Assembly (NCBI GenBank): GCA_023954135.1
Contig: JAMLIN010000029.1
Location: 1-53,528, forward strand
Origin: Burkholderiaceae bacterium
Lineage (GTDB): Bacteria; Pseudomonadota; Gammaproteobacteria; Burkholderiales; Burkholderiaceae_E
DNA length: 53,528 nt
Direction: 5' to 3'
The translations under genes and the position numbers were made by a program. Below are positions 43,426 to 52,293 of this stretch, piece after piece. The notes under the pieces are model-generated. The model worked only from the letters and a program-made list of their open reading frames with translations. It made no database searches and had not been told where the DNA came from. The first letter of the stretch is position 1; every line of letters starts with the position of its first letter.

Positions 43426-44279
43426 CGCGGCCGATCCCCCGCCAGGGTGATCCGGTGCATCACTCGGCGATGGCCGTGGTAGTCGTTGACCGGATTGTGC
43501 TGGGCGCAGCGGTTGTCCCACATCGCCAGGGTACCGGGCCGCCACGCGAGCCGGCAGGTGAACTCGGGCCGGGTCAGGTGGGCGCACAGGAACTCGAGCA
43601 ACGGCCGTGACTCCTCCTCGGCCCAGCCCACGAAGCGGGTGGTGTGCGCGGTGTTCACGAAGAGCGCCCGGCGGCCGGTCTCGGGATGGGTGCGTATCAC
43701 CGGATGCTCGGCGACGTACTCGGTGCGCGCATCGTCGCGCCCGCCCGAGCGGATGCGATCCTCGCGCGTCTTCGTGACATCGGCCTTGGCCGAGGAGCTC
43801 ACGCCGATCAGGCCGTCGAGCGTCGCCCGCAGGCCCGGCGACAGCGCTTCGTAGGCGAGGTACATGTTGGCGAACAGGGTGTCGCCCCCGTAGGGCGGCA
43901 CCTCGCGAGCCAGCAGCATCGAGGCCATCGGCGGCTCTTCGAGATAGGTGGTGTCCGAATGCCAGACTCCGCCGAAATTCACCCGCTCGTGCTCGAGCTT
44001 CTTCACCTCGATGATCTCGGGCCAGCCGTCGATGCCGCGCACGAAGGGATACTCGACGGGCGTGCCGATCGCGCGGGCGAAGCCCATCATCTCCGCCGGC
44101 GTCAGCGACTGGTCGCGAAACACGATGACCAGATGCTCGAGCCATGCCCGCCGGATCTCGGCGAGCAGCTCGCCGGCCGGGGCGCTGCGCAGGTCGACGC
44201 CGTGGATCTCGGCGCCGAGGGCGCCTGCGATCGGGGTGACCTCGATCGTCCGGTAATCCGCAACTGGCTGAGCGTTCAT
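43422..44279 (-). CDS. TauD/TfdA-type Fe(II)/2-oxoglutarate dioxygenase
   Basis: A 285-residue non-heme iron dioxygenase using 2-oxoglutarate. The iron ligands are His107 and Asp109 in GVWHSDTTYLEEPP and His261 in WDNRCAQH, and the 2-oxoglutarate carboxylate Arg lies in VMHRITL near residue 276. Members degrade taurine, 2,4-D, sulfonates or alkyl sulfates; the substrate is unknown. ATG 44279 gives the typical N-terminus (ATG 44291 is possible). It is convergent with the hydrolase gene, with which it shares CTAG. Confidence 0.92.
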   Translation of the reverse strand: MNAQPVADYRTIEVTPIAGALGAEIHGVDLRSAPAGELLAEIRRAWLEHLVIVFRDQSLTPAEMMGFARAIGTPVEYPFVRGIDGWPEIIEVKKLEHERVNFGGVWHSDTTYLEEPPMASMLLAREVPPYGGDTLFANMYLAYEALSPGLRATLDGLIGVSSSAKADVTKTREDRIRSGGRDDARTEYVAEHPVIRTHPETGRRALFVNTAHTTRFVGWAEEESRPLLEFLCAHLTRPEFTCRLAWRPGTLAMWDNRCAQHNPVNDYHGHRRVMHRITLAGDRPR

Positions 44280-44341
44280 GACGGCAAGCATGACACAAGC
44301 CCGCGACCAGGGTCGAGCCGCGGCCCCGGAAGCGAGCTGTC

Positions 44342-45148
44342 CTACGGCATACGCACCAGCACCGGTACGCCGGACTTGCGCAGGCAACCGGCGGTCACGC
44401 TGCCCAGGCGCGCGGCCTCCAGCCCCTTGCGGCCATGGGTGGCCATCGCCAGGATCACGTCCTTGCGGCCCTTTATGAATTCGGCGATCGCCTGCGCCGG
44501 CTCACCGTACAGCACGTCCCAGGACACCCGTACGCCATGCTGGGCCGCGTAGCGTTCCGCCATGCTGCGCACGTAGGACGATTCCATCACGTCGCCCGGG
44601 ACGACACCGGCCTCGGCGTGCGCCGCCGGCTCGATCACGCCGACGACCATCAGCTCGGCGTCGAGCCATTTCGCCAGCTCGACGGCGTGCGGTGCCATCG
44701 CCTCTGAAACCGGCGTCCCGTCGAGCGGCAACATGACCCGGGTCACCCTGATCGGTGCGCTCACCTGCCCACCCGCCCCGGAGGGCCGGTAGATCAGCGC
44801 CGCACCCCCGCTGCGTATCAGGCGCTGGGCGACGCTGCCGAGCATGGCCTCCATGAGGCCGCTGCGGCCGTGAGAGGTCATGGCGACCAGGGTGCCCGGC
44901 ACCCGGCGCGCTTCCTCGGCGATGGCGTCGGCAACGTCACCACGCGCCACGACACAGAGACTCTGCGCCCCGAGCGGACTGGCCAACGCCATGGCATAGG
45001 CTTCGGCATCGGGCCGCTCATCGTCCTTCTCGACGATCCGCAGAAGCGTCAGCGGGATCCCGTGCGCGCCGGCGAGCCCCGCCGCATGGGGAAGCATTTC
45101 TTCCGAGAACTTCGAACCGTCCACGGGCACTAGGATTCGATCGTACAT
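44342..45148 (-). CDS. Tandem-domain universal stress protein
   Basis: A 268-residue protein made of two UspA domains (about 1-140 and 140-268). Each carries the family ATP-binding motif: SHGRSGLMEAMLGSVAQRL in the first and THGRKGLEAARLGSVTAGC in the second, and starts with RILVPVDGSKFSEEM and VMLPLDGTPVSEAM. Universal stress proteins help survival during starvation or oxidative stress; specific functions vary. ATG 45148 has GAGAGG upstream. Its 170-nt upstream gap shows no other element. Confidence 0.93.
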   Translation of the reverse strand: MYDRILVPVDGSKFSEEMLPHAAGLAGAHGIPLTLLRIVEKDDERPDAEAYAMALASPLGAQSLCVVARGDVADAIAEEARRVPGTLVAMTSHGRSGLMEAMLGSVAQRLIRSGGAALIYRPSGAGGQVSAPIRVTRVMLPLDGTPVSEAMAPHAVELAKWLDAELMVVGVIEPAAHAEAGVVPGDVMESSYVRSMAERYAAQHGVRVSWDVLYGEPAQAIAEFIKGRKDVILAMATHGRKGLEAARLGSVTAGCLRKSGVPVLVRMP

Positions 45149-45318
45149 GGGCAGACCTCTCGCTACGGTTATGGACTGCAACGAGGTGCAGTTCCCCCAG
45201 CATAGGACCGTTAATCGCCCGCGAGTTTGACGAAGATCGGGTTCCGTGCGCGGACAGCCGCCTTGCGGACCCGCGCGCACCGCAATGCCGCCCGAGCCGA
45301 CCCCGGCCGCCGGACCGA

Positions 45319-46104
45319 TCAGGAATCGCGCGCCGGACGGTCCGGCACGCCGAGCGCGTCTTGCACCCGCCTCGCGAGCTGTTCCGCGAAGGCGGCCGGA
45401 TCGATCGGGCGATCGGCGATCTCGCCGGCGCACACCGTCTGCCGGGCGAGCGCGGCCGCATCCCGCGGCGACTCGCCGAGTGCCTCGGCAAGCAGCGTCC
45501 AGTCGGGCGGGGTGACGAGCGTGCCGGCCACCAGGAGCACGCCATGGCGCCCGCGCTTCTGGGCGAAGCCCGAGAGCTTGCGCCCGTCGCCGGAGACCAC
45601 CTCCCAGGGAGCCAGGCTGCCGAAGCAGGCCCAGCCGACGTCGCTCGCGCGCCGCTCGGTCACGGTGGCGCGCAACTGCTCGGGCGCGACCAGCCGGGCA
45701 CCGACGCCCACCATCGCGAGCGCCTGCAGGTGGATCTCGCCGAGCCAGCGATAGCTCTCGTGGACCCGCGATGCCGCGCCCGGATGGCCGTGCGGCAGCG
45801 CCACCGACAGGCTGACGAAGCCGGGCCAGGTCAGCACCGCCCCACCGCCGGAATCGCGCACCAGCACGTCGAGCCGGTCGCCGGCCCGCGCGCGCGTATG
45901 CATGAGCCTCGATCGCTGCGAGACGCCGAGCACGATCGCGGGCCGGGCATAGCGCCAGACCCGGAAAGCCGGGCGCGGCGCATCCGCATCGAGATGCCGG
46001 CGGTTCCAGTCCTGCTCGATCGCGGCGACGTCGTCGGACGGATTGCTCGAATCCGGGCTCGAGGGGTCGGCTTCCGGACGGAAAGGAGAACCTGTGATCG
46101 ACAT
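45319..46104 (-). CDS. Lipoate-protein ligase-like (BPL/LplA/LipB fold) protein
   Basis: A 261-residue protein of the biotin/lipoate ligase fold. Motifs are FRVWRYARPAIVLGVSQ (start of the domain), VRDSGGGAVLTWPGFVSLSVALP (equivalent of RRxxGGGAVxHxxG), and GRKLSGFAQKRGRHGVLLVAGTLV with the Lys expected to contact lipoyl-AMP. The Arg-Arg before the GGG is reduced to Arg-Asp. The C-terminal accessory domain of LplA is absent. It may attach lipoate or octanoate to dehydrogenase E2 or glycine-cleavage proteins. ATG 46104 starts the conserved part with a linker. A repeat element lies between it and ndh. Confidence 0.78.
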   Translation of the reverse strand: MSITGSPFRPEADPSSPDSSNPSDDVAAIEQDWNRRHLDADAPRPAFRVWRYARPAIVLGVSQRSRLMHTRARAGDRLDVLVRDSGGGAVLTWPGFVSLSVALPHGHPGAASRVHESYRWLGEIHLQALAMVGVGARLVAPEQLRATVTERRASDVGWACFGSLAPWEVVSGDGRKLSGFAQKRGRHGVLLVAGTLVTPPDWTLLAEALGESPRDAAALARQTVCAGEIADRPIDPAAFAEQLARRVQDALGVPDRPARDS

Positions 46105-46152
46105 GGAAGCTTCCAGGTGGCCTGGCCAGCCCCGATCGTAGCGGGATCGCAA

Positions 46153-46227
46153 CTCAGTGGCGCCCGGCCGCCCGAAGCCACTGAGAGCCCCCTTTGGGGG
46201 GCAGCGAGCGACCGTGAGCGTGGGGGC
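46153..46227. repeat. GC-rich intergenic repeat / terminator-like element
   Basis: CTCAGTGGC (46153-46161) and GCCACTGAG (46177-46185) form a perfect 9-bp stem. Next comes GCCCCC-TTTG-GGGGGC (46187-46202), and a second GGGGGC at 46222-46227 that can also pair with GCCCCC. A degenerate CGAGCG-GTGAGCG stretch lies between. The style resembles repetitive intergenic elements with a GGGGGCAGCGAGCG core that I associate with Burkholderiales, but I cannot confirm copy number here. It lies between the ndh and lipoate-ligase genes, both on the minus strand. Confidence 0.6.
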
Positions 46228-46234
46228 ATTCTGA

Positions 46235-47536
46235 TCAGTGCAGCTTGACCTGCGGCGTGGCCCGCCGCACCAGGAAGCGGGCGATCGCGAGCACCCCGGT
46301 GCGGATCGTGCCGAGCACCGCGCGGTGGTGCATCAGGTGCAGGCTCGCATACATGAGCCTGGCAACGAGCCCCTGCACGTACCAGGTCGAGCGGAACAGG
46401 TTGCCCATCAGGTTGCCGACCGAATCCCGTGTCCCTATCGAGACCAGCGAACCATAGTCCTTGTAGACGTAACGATCGTCGGGCGCACCCCGATCGCCGC
46501 GGGCACGCCGCACCAGCGCCTTGTAGAGGAAGCTCGCCTGCTGGTGCGCGGCCTGCGCCCGCGGCGGCACCGGCGTACCGTCCCCGGACAGGCAGAAGGC
46601 GCAATCGCCCAGCGCGAAGATCGAATCATGGCCGTTCACCCGCAGGTCGGGCCCCACCTCGATCGCGCCGCTGCACGCGGTCGGCAGGCCGAGGGTCGAG
46701 AGGAACTCCGGCGCCTTGATGCCGGCCGCCCAGACGACCAGGTCGGCGGGGAAGCTCCGGCCCTGCGCATCGGTCACTTCGTTGGCGGTGATCCCGGTGA
46801 CGCGGCAACCGGTCTCGATGCGCACCCCGCGCTCGCCCAGCAATACCGCTGCGGCTTCCGAGACCTTCTCGGGCAGCGGCGCGAGGATCCGGTCGGCTCC
46901 TTCGAGCAGGGTGAGCCGCACGTCGCGCACCGGATCGATGCGCCGGAAGCCGTAGTGGGAATGCACGATGCTCGCCTCGCGCAACTCGGCGGCGAGCTCC
47001 ACGCCGGTCGCGCCGGCCCCGATGATCACGATATCGACCGTCGCCTCGCCGCCCGCGACCCGGCGCAGCTCGGCCGAGGTCAGCAGCTTGAGCATCGTCA
47101 TGCGGAACTGCTCGGCATCGGCGGGCGAATTCAGCGACACCGTATGCTCGGCCGCGCCCGGAACTCCGAAGTAGTTCGAGGTGCTGCCCACGGCGATCAC
47201 CAGCACATCGTACGGGATCTGCCGCGGCGGGATCAGCTCGTCACCCCGCTCGTCATGGACCGCCGCGACCGAGACTTCGTGCGCCGCGGCATCGAGCCCC
47301 GTCATGGCGCCGAAGACGAAGCGAAAACCGTTGTCGTGAGCGAGCATCTCGTAGGACATGCCCTCCTGGTGGATGTCGAGCGTGCCCGCCGCGACCTCGT
47401 GCAGGGACGGCTTCCAGACGTGGAAGAGCTGCCGGTCCACCAGGGTCACCGCATCGCGGCCCAGCTTCCGGCCGAGCTTGCAGGCGAGCTCCAGGCCACC
47501 GGCACCGCCGCCGACGATCACGATCTGTTCGGTCAT
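46235..47536 (-). CDS. ndh: Type II NADH:quinone oxidoreductase
   Basis: A 433-residue type II NADH dehydrogenase. The FAD Rossmann motif is IVIVGGGAGGLELACKLG, the NADH Rossmann is VDIVIIGAGATGVELAAEL and the conserved GDCAFCLSGDG follows. The C-terminal tail (LVARLMYASLHLMHHRAVLGTIR) is amphipathic and anchors the enzyme to the membrane. It passes electrons from NADH to quinone without pumping protons. ATG 47536 starts the FAD domain. It is divergent from the BVMO gene. Other flavoproteins of this layout include sulfide-quinone reductases, but the motif set and C-terminus favour Ndh. Confidence 0.9.
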   Translation of the reverse strand: MTEQIVIVGGGAGGLELACKLGRKLGRDAVTLVDRQLFHVWKPSLHEVAAGTLDIHQEGMSYEMLAHDNGFRFVFGAMTGLDAAAHEVSVAAVHDERGDELIPPRQIPYDVLVIAVGSTSNYFGVPGAAEHTVSLNSPADAEQFRMTMLKLLTSAELRRVAGGEATVDIVIIGAGATGVELAAELREASIVHSHYGFRRIDPVRDVRLTLLEGADRILAPLPEKVSEAAAVLLGERGVRIETGCRVTGITANEVTDAQGRSFPADLVVWAAGIKAPEFLSTLGLPTACSGAIEVGPDLRVNGHDSIFALGDCAFCLSGDGTPVPPRAQAAHQQASFLYKALVRRARGDRGAPDDRYVYKDYGSLVSIGTRDSVGNLMGNLFRSTWYVQGLVARLMYASLHLMHHRAVLGTIRTGVLAIARFLVRRATPQVKLH

Positions 47537-47712
47537 GCTGGAAACGCGCTCCCTGACGGCCGGCCCGGCCGATGACGCCAGTGTAAACGGGCGGGCATAT
47601 CCCTGATGCCGGCCATGCCCCTCGCACCCGGCCGCCTCATGCGCCATACTCGTCCGACAGCCAGAAACCCGATGGACGGCCGGCTCCCGAACGGACCGGC
47701 ATGGAGACAGGC

Positions 47713-49398
47713 ATGGCCACGGCAGCACAACCGGACTACGAGGCGATCATCATCGGCGCGGGCGTCGCCGGCATCTACCAGATCAAGCGGCTCGTGGACC
47801 TCGGCATCCACGCCACGGTCCTCGAAGCGGCACCCGACCTGGGCGGCACCTGGTACAACAACCGCTATCCGGGCGCGCGCTTCGACTCCGAAAGCTATAC
47901 CTACGGCTATACCTTCTCGAAGGAACTGCTCGCCGAATGGCACTGGAAGGAGCACTTCTCCGCCCAGCCCGAGAACCTGCGCTACCTCGAGTTCGTCGCC
48001 GACCGGCTCGACCTGCGCCGGCACATGCAGTTCGGCTGTCGGGTCGAAGCCGCGCGATTCGATTCCGACAGCGACCTCTGGCGGTTGCGGGTGTCCGACG
48101 GGCGGGAGCTCTCCTGCCGCCTCCTGATCCTTGCAGTCGGCTTGCTCTCGGTGCCCACCCTGCCGCGCATCCCGGGCCGCGAGGACTTCGGTGGCCGCGC
48201 CTTCCATACCTTCGACTGGCCGCACGAGCCGATCGACCTCGCCGGCAAGCGGGTGGCGGTGATCGGCACCGGCGCCACCGCGATCCAGCTGATTCCGGAG
48301 GTGGCGAAGGAGGCGCAGCAGCTGACGGTTTTCCAGCGCCGGCCGAACTGGGCCGCGCCGCTCAACAACCGGCCGATCTCCGGGGATGAGATGGACGGAA
48401 TCCGGGCGCGCTACGAGGAGATCTTCGCGACCTGCGAACGCTCGCCTTACGGCTTTGTCCACGAACCCGACCGCCGCGGCTTCTGGGAGGTGTCGCGCGA
48501 GGAGCGCATCGCGCTCTGGGACAAGCTCTACGACGAGCCCGGCTTCGCGATCTGGCTCGCCAACTTCCTCGAGATCTTCAGCGACGAGAAGGCCAATGCC
48601 GAGCTCTCCGGGTATCTCGCCGACCGTATCCGCCAGCGGGTGAAGGACCCGGTGCTGGCCGAGAAGCTGATCCCGCGCGACCACGGCTTCGGGGTGCAGC
48701 GGGTACCGATGGAGTCCGGCTACTTCGAAGCGTACAACCGCGACAACGTGCGCCTCGTCGACATCACCGAGACGCCGATCGAACGGATCACCGAGCGCGG
48801 CATCCGTACCACGGACGGGGACTCCGAGTTCGACATCATCGTCTACGCCACCGGCTTCGATGCGATCACGGGCGCCTTCGACCAGATCGACATCCGCGGC
48901 ACCGACGGCGAGGCCCTGCGCGCCAAATGGCGCGACGGCCCCTCGACCTTCCTCGGCATGATGATCCACGGCTTCCCGAACCTGCTGATGCCCAACGGGC
49001 CGCAAAGCGGCTCGGCCTCGACCAACTATCCGCGCGGCATCGAGGTCGGCGTCGACTGGTGCAGCCGGCTCATCGAATACATGAGCGCGCAAGGGCACCA
49101 GCGGGTCGAGCCGACCCGCGAGGCCGAGGAGCGCTGGACCGGCCACGTCGCCGAGATGTACCAGAAGCTGCTGATGCGCAAGGCGAAGTCCTGGTTCACC
49201 GGCTACAACTCGAACATCGAGGGCCACGAGGCCGGCCGCATCCGCTACTTCATCTACAACGGCGGCATGCCGAAGTACCGCAAGATTATCAAGGGGGTCG
49301 CCGACATGGGCTACGAGGGCGTGGTGTTCGACGGCCAGCGACGGGCCGTCGGCACCCCGGCATCCCCGGCGCTGGCCACCGGGGCCTCGTCGCCCTGA
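47713..49398 (+). CDS. Type I Baeyer-Villiger monooxygenase
   Basis: A 561-residue BVMO, which inserts oxygen next to a ketone using FAD and NADPH. The FAD motif is AIIIGAGVAGIYQIKRLVDLG, the BVMO fingerprint FxGxxxHxxxW is FGGRAFHTFDWPH near residues 162-174, and the second nucleotide motif is VAVIGTGATAIQLIPEVA. The late block IVYATGFDAITGAF and the C-terminal NGGMPKYRKI are typical. Length fits cyclohexanone or phenylacetone-type enzymes. The substrate is unknown. ATG 47713 has a GGAGACAGG ribosome binding site. The ligase gene begins 179 nt later and may share the pathway. Confidence 0.92.
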   Translation: MATAAQPDYEAIIIGAGVAGIYQIKRLVDLGIHATVLEAAPDLGGTWYNNRYPGARFDSESYTYGYTFSKELLAEWHWKEHFSAQPENLRYLEFVADRLDLRRHMQFGCRVEAARFDSDSDLWRLRVSDGRELSCRLLILAVGLLSVPTLPRIPGREDFGGRAFHTFDWPHEPIDLAGKRVAVIGTGATAIQLIPEVAKEAQQLTVFQRRPNWAAPLNNRPISGDEMDGIRARYEEIFATCERSPYGFVHEPDRRGFWEVSREERIALWDKLYDEPGFAIWLANFLEIFSDEKANAELSGYLADRIRQRVKDPVLAEKLIPRDHGFGVQRVPMESGYFEAYNRDNVRLVDITETPIERITERGIRTTDGDSEFDIIVYATGFDAITGAFDQIDIRGTDGEALRAKWRDGPSTFLGMMIHGFPNLLMPNGPQSGSASTNYPRGIEVGVDWCSRLIEYMSAQGHQRVEPTREAEERWTGHVAEMYQKLLMRKAKSWFTGYNSNIEGHEAGRIRYFIYNGGMPKYRKIIKGVADMGYEGVVFDGQRRAVGTPASPALATGASSP

Positions 49399-49577
49399 TG
49401 CGGCTGCCCTTCCCTTTTCGGCCGCCCTTTCCTCTTCTTGTCCCGGCCGCTTCCCTTCAGTAACCTGCCGAAACGCCGCGGCGTCGGTGCCCCGGACGCC
49501 CCGAGCGACTGCCGGAGGCGTGAACCGCCATGGATACGACGGCGAGGATGCGCCCACTACCCTCAGAGGAGCGAGAC

Positions 49578-51212
49578 ATGCCCGACACCCCCGCGCAGGC
49601 CCCTGGCGCAGCCGCACTTTCGTACGCCAAAGGCCCGAGCGAGCCGCCGGTACGCGACCTCACCCTCGGCGATCTGCTCGCCTGGGCGGCCGAGACCACG
49701 CCGGACCGGCTCGCGCTGATCGCGGGCGTGCCCGATCCCGCCGCGCGGCGGCAATGGACCTACGCCGAGCTGCACGCCGAGTCGCTGCGCACCGCGCGCG
49801 CCCTGACCCGGCGCTTCCAGCCCGGCGAACGGATCGCAGTCTGGGCGCCGAACGTCCCCGAATGGGTGTTGCTCGAGTTCGGCGCGGCCATGGCCGGTCT
49901 CGTGCTGGTCACGGTCAATCCGGGTTTCCGGGCCGCCGAGCTCGAGTACGTGCTCAAGCAGTCGCGCTCCTCGGGCGTGTTCGTGCTGCCGAGCTTCCGG
50001 GGCAACCCGATGCTCGACACCGTCCGGCAGGTGGCGCCGAACTGCCCCGAGCTGCGCGAGATCATCGCGCTCGATACCTGGGAGGGGTTCGTCGCCGCCG
50101 GCGACGACACCACGATCGCGCTGCCGGCGGTGCGCCCCGACGACCCGGTGATGATCCAGTACACCTCGGGCACCACCGGCTTTCCCAAGGGCGCGCTGCT
50201 GCACCACCGCGGCATCGCGAACAATGGCTCCCACACGATGGACCGGATGGGCATCGAGGACGGCGCCGTCACCCTGACCACGATGCCGCTCTTCCATACC
50301 GGCGGCTGCGTGCTGTGCGTGCTCGGGGCGGTGAGCAAGCGCACCACCCAGGTCCTGGTCGAGGCCTTCGATCCGGGCCTCGTGCTGGAGCTGTTCCAGA
50401 CCTACCGGATCAACGCGATGCTCGGCGTGCCGACGATGCTGATCGCCATGACCGAGCATCCGAACTACGGCACGACCGACCTTTCGTCGACGCGGGCGAT
50501 CTGCTCGGGCGGCTCCACCGTGCCCGCCGCCCTGGTACGCAAGCTCGAAGAGAAGCTCGGCGCCCCGTTCACCATCGTGTTCGGGCAGACCGAGTGCTCG
50601 CCGGTGGCCTCGATGACCTGGCCGACCGACACCATCGAAGACAAGGCCGACACCATCGGCCAGCCGATGCCGCACGTCGAGGTGAAGATCGTCGACCCCG
50701 CCACCGGCGAGACCCTCCCGGCGGGACAGGTCGGGGAATTCTGCACCCGGGGCTACCACATCATGCTCGGCTACTTCGAGAACCCCGAGGCCACGGCGCA
50801 GGCGATCGACGCCGACGGCTGGCTGCACACCGGCGACCTGTGCTCGATGGACGAGCGCGGCTACTGCCAGGTCGAGGGGCGCCTGAAGGACATGATCATC
50901 CGCGGCGGCGAGAACATCTATCCGCGCGAGCTCGAGGAGCTGCTCTTCAGGCACCCCAGCATCGGCGAGGTCGCCGTCGTCGGCCTGCCCGACGAACGCC
51001 TCGGCGAAACCGTCGCCGCCTTCGTGCGGCCGGCCGCCGGCGCCACCATCGACCAGGACGAGCTGACCGCCTACGTGCGCGAGCATCTCGCCCCGCACAA
51101 GACGCCGAAGCAGTGGTTCATCGTCGAGACCTTCCCCATGACGGGCTCCGGCAAGATCCAGAAGTTCCGGCTGAAGGAGCAATGGGAGAAGGGGGAGGTG
51201 AAGGGGTCGTGA
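49578..51212 (+). CDS. AMP-dependent acyl-CoA ligase (FadD-like)
   Basis: A 544-residue adenylate-forming ligase that converts a carboxylic acid to its CoA thioester with ATP. The phosphate loop is VMIQYTSGTTGFPKGAL, the second motif is GQTECSPV, then GWLHTGDLCSMDERGY and the hinge Asp-Gly region, followed by the catalytic Lys in PMTGSGKIQKF. It has the FadD/CaiC type layout; the substrate is unknown. ATG 49578 has an excellent AGAGGAG site. It lies 34 nt upstream of the Dyp gene, suggesting an operon with the encapsulin pair. Confidence 0.92.
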   Translation: MPDTPAQAPGAAALSYAKGPSEPPVRDLTLGDLLAWAAETTPDRLALIAGVPDPAARRQWTYAELHAESLRTARALTRRFQPGERIAVWAPNVPEWVLLEFGAAMAGLVLVTVNPGFRAAELEYVLKQSRSSGVFVLPSFRGNPMLDTVRQVAPNCPELREIIALDTWEGFVAAGDDTTIALPAVRPDDPVMIQYTSGTTGFPKGALLHHRGIANNGSHTMDRMGIEDGAVTLTTMPLFHTGGCVLCVLGAVSKRTTQVLVEAFDPGLVLELFQTYRINAMLGVPTMLIAMTEHPNYGTTDLSSTRAICSGGSTVPAALVRKLEEKLGAPFTIVFGQTECSPVASMTWPTDTIEDKADTIGQPMPHVEVKIVDPATGETLPAGQVGEFCTRGYHIMLGYFENPEATAQAIDADGWLHTGDLCSMDERGYCQVEGRLKDMIIRGGENIYPRELEELLFRHPSIGEVAVVGLPDERLGETVAAFVRPAAGATIDQDELTAYVREHLAPHKTPKQWFIVETFPMTGSGKIQKFRLKEQWEKGEVKGS

Positions 51213-51246
51213 ATCAGGACTGCACCGACGATCGAAGGGAGACGGC

Positions 51247-52293
51247 GTGACGACTGCGACACCGCAAGCGGTGAATGCGCGGCTCACCCATGCCGCGATC
51301 TTCCTGGTGGTCACGCTCGAGCCTCAGGCGCGGACGCAAGCCGCGGTCCGCGAGCTTTGCGGCGAGCTGGCCGGACTCGTGCGCGGCACGGGCTTCCGCG
51401 TCCCGGACGGAGAGCTGTCCTGCGTCATGGGCATCGGCTCGAACGCCTGGGACGCGATCTTCGGCGAACCGAGGCCGGCGCGGCTGCATCCCTTTCGTGA
51501 GATCCGGGGGGTGCACCATGCACCCGCCACTCCGGGCGATCTGCTGTTCCACATCCGCGCGGCGCGCATGGATCTGTGCTTCGACCTCACCACGCGGATC
51601 ATGGCGCGGCTCGAGGGCATCGTCGCGACGGCCGACGCGGTGCAGGGCTTCAAGTACTTCGACGAGCGCGACCTGCTGGGCTTCGTCGACGGGACGGAGA
51701 ACCCGCAGGGCCAGGATTCGATCGATGCGACCCTGATCGGCGAGGAGGATGCCGGCTTCGCCGGCGGCAGCTACGTGATCGTCCAGAAATACCTGCACGA
51801 CCTCGACGGATGGGATGCGATCCCGGTCGAGCAGCAGGAACGGATCATCGGCCGCAGGAAGCTCTCGGACGAGGAGCTCGACGACGCCGAGAAGCCGAGC
51901 TACGCCCACAACGTCCTCACCTCCATCGAGGAGAACGGCGAGGAGCTCGAGATCCGGCGCCACAACATGCCCTTCGGGGATCCCGGCAAGGGCGAGTTCG
52001 GCACCTACTTCATCGGCTATGCCCGCTCGCCGGCCCGCATCGAACGGATGCTCGAGAACATGTTCGTCGGCGATCCGCCCGGCAACTACGACCGGCTGCT
52101 CGACGTCAGTCGCGCGGTGACCGGATCGCTGTTCTTCGTACCTTCCGCGATCTTCCTCGAGACGGCGGCGGAGCAAGCCGGCGCCGACGCGTCGCTTCCG
52201 GCAGGCACGGACACGATCGAGTCGCAGCCGCGGCCGTCCTCGCCCGACGGCTCCCTGCGCATCGGCTCCCTGAAGAAAGAGGCTCCCCAATGA
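51247..52293 (+). CDS. Dyp-type peroxidase with encapsulin-targeting tail
   Basis: A 348-residue dye-decolorising peroxidase (heme enzyme using hydrogen peroxide). The family GxxDG motif is GFVDGTENP with Asp148, the likely proximal heme His is His221 (SYAHNVL) and a conserved distal Arg is Arg238 (EIRRHNMPFG). The C-terminus DGSLRIGSLKK (residues 334-344) matches the cargo-loading peptide (consensus near SLxIGSLK) that targets Dyp enzymes into encapsulin shells; a flexible Pro/Ser linker (AGTDTIESQPRPSSPDG) precedes it. GTG 51247 has GGGAGACGGC upstream. Its stop overlaps the encapsulin start by 4 nt. Confidence 0.95.
   Translation: MTTATPQAVNARLTHAAIFLVVTLEPQARTQAAVRELCGELAGLVRGTGFRVPDGELSCVMGIGSNAWDAIFGEPRPARLHPFREIRGVHHAPATPGDLLFHIRAARMDLCFDLTTRIMARLEGIVATADAVQGFKYFDERDLLGFVDGTENPQGQDSIDATLIGEEDAGFAGGSYVIVQKYLHDLDGWDAIPVEQQERIIGRRKLSDEELDDAEKPSYAHNVLTSIEENGEELEIRRHNMPFGDPGKGEFGTYFIGYARSPARIERMLENMFVGDPPGNYDRLLDVSRAVTGSLFFVPSAIFLETAAEQAGADASLPAGTDTIESQPRPSSPDGSLRIGSLKKEAPQ

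Noticed and set aside
47533-49617. A long minus-strand open frame opposite the Baeyer-Villiger monooxygenase
   Set aside because: The plus-strand gene has both Rossmann motifs and the BVMO fingerprint; the antisense frame has none.
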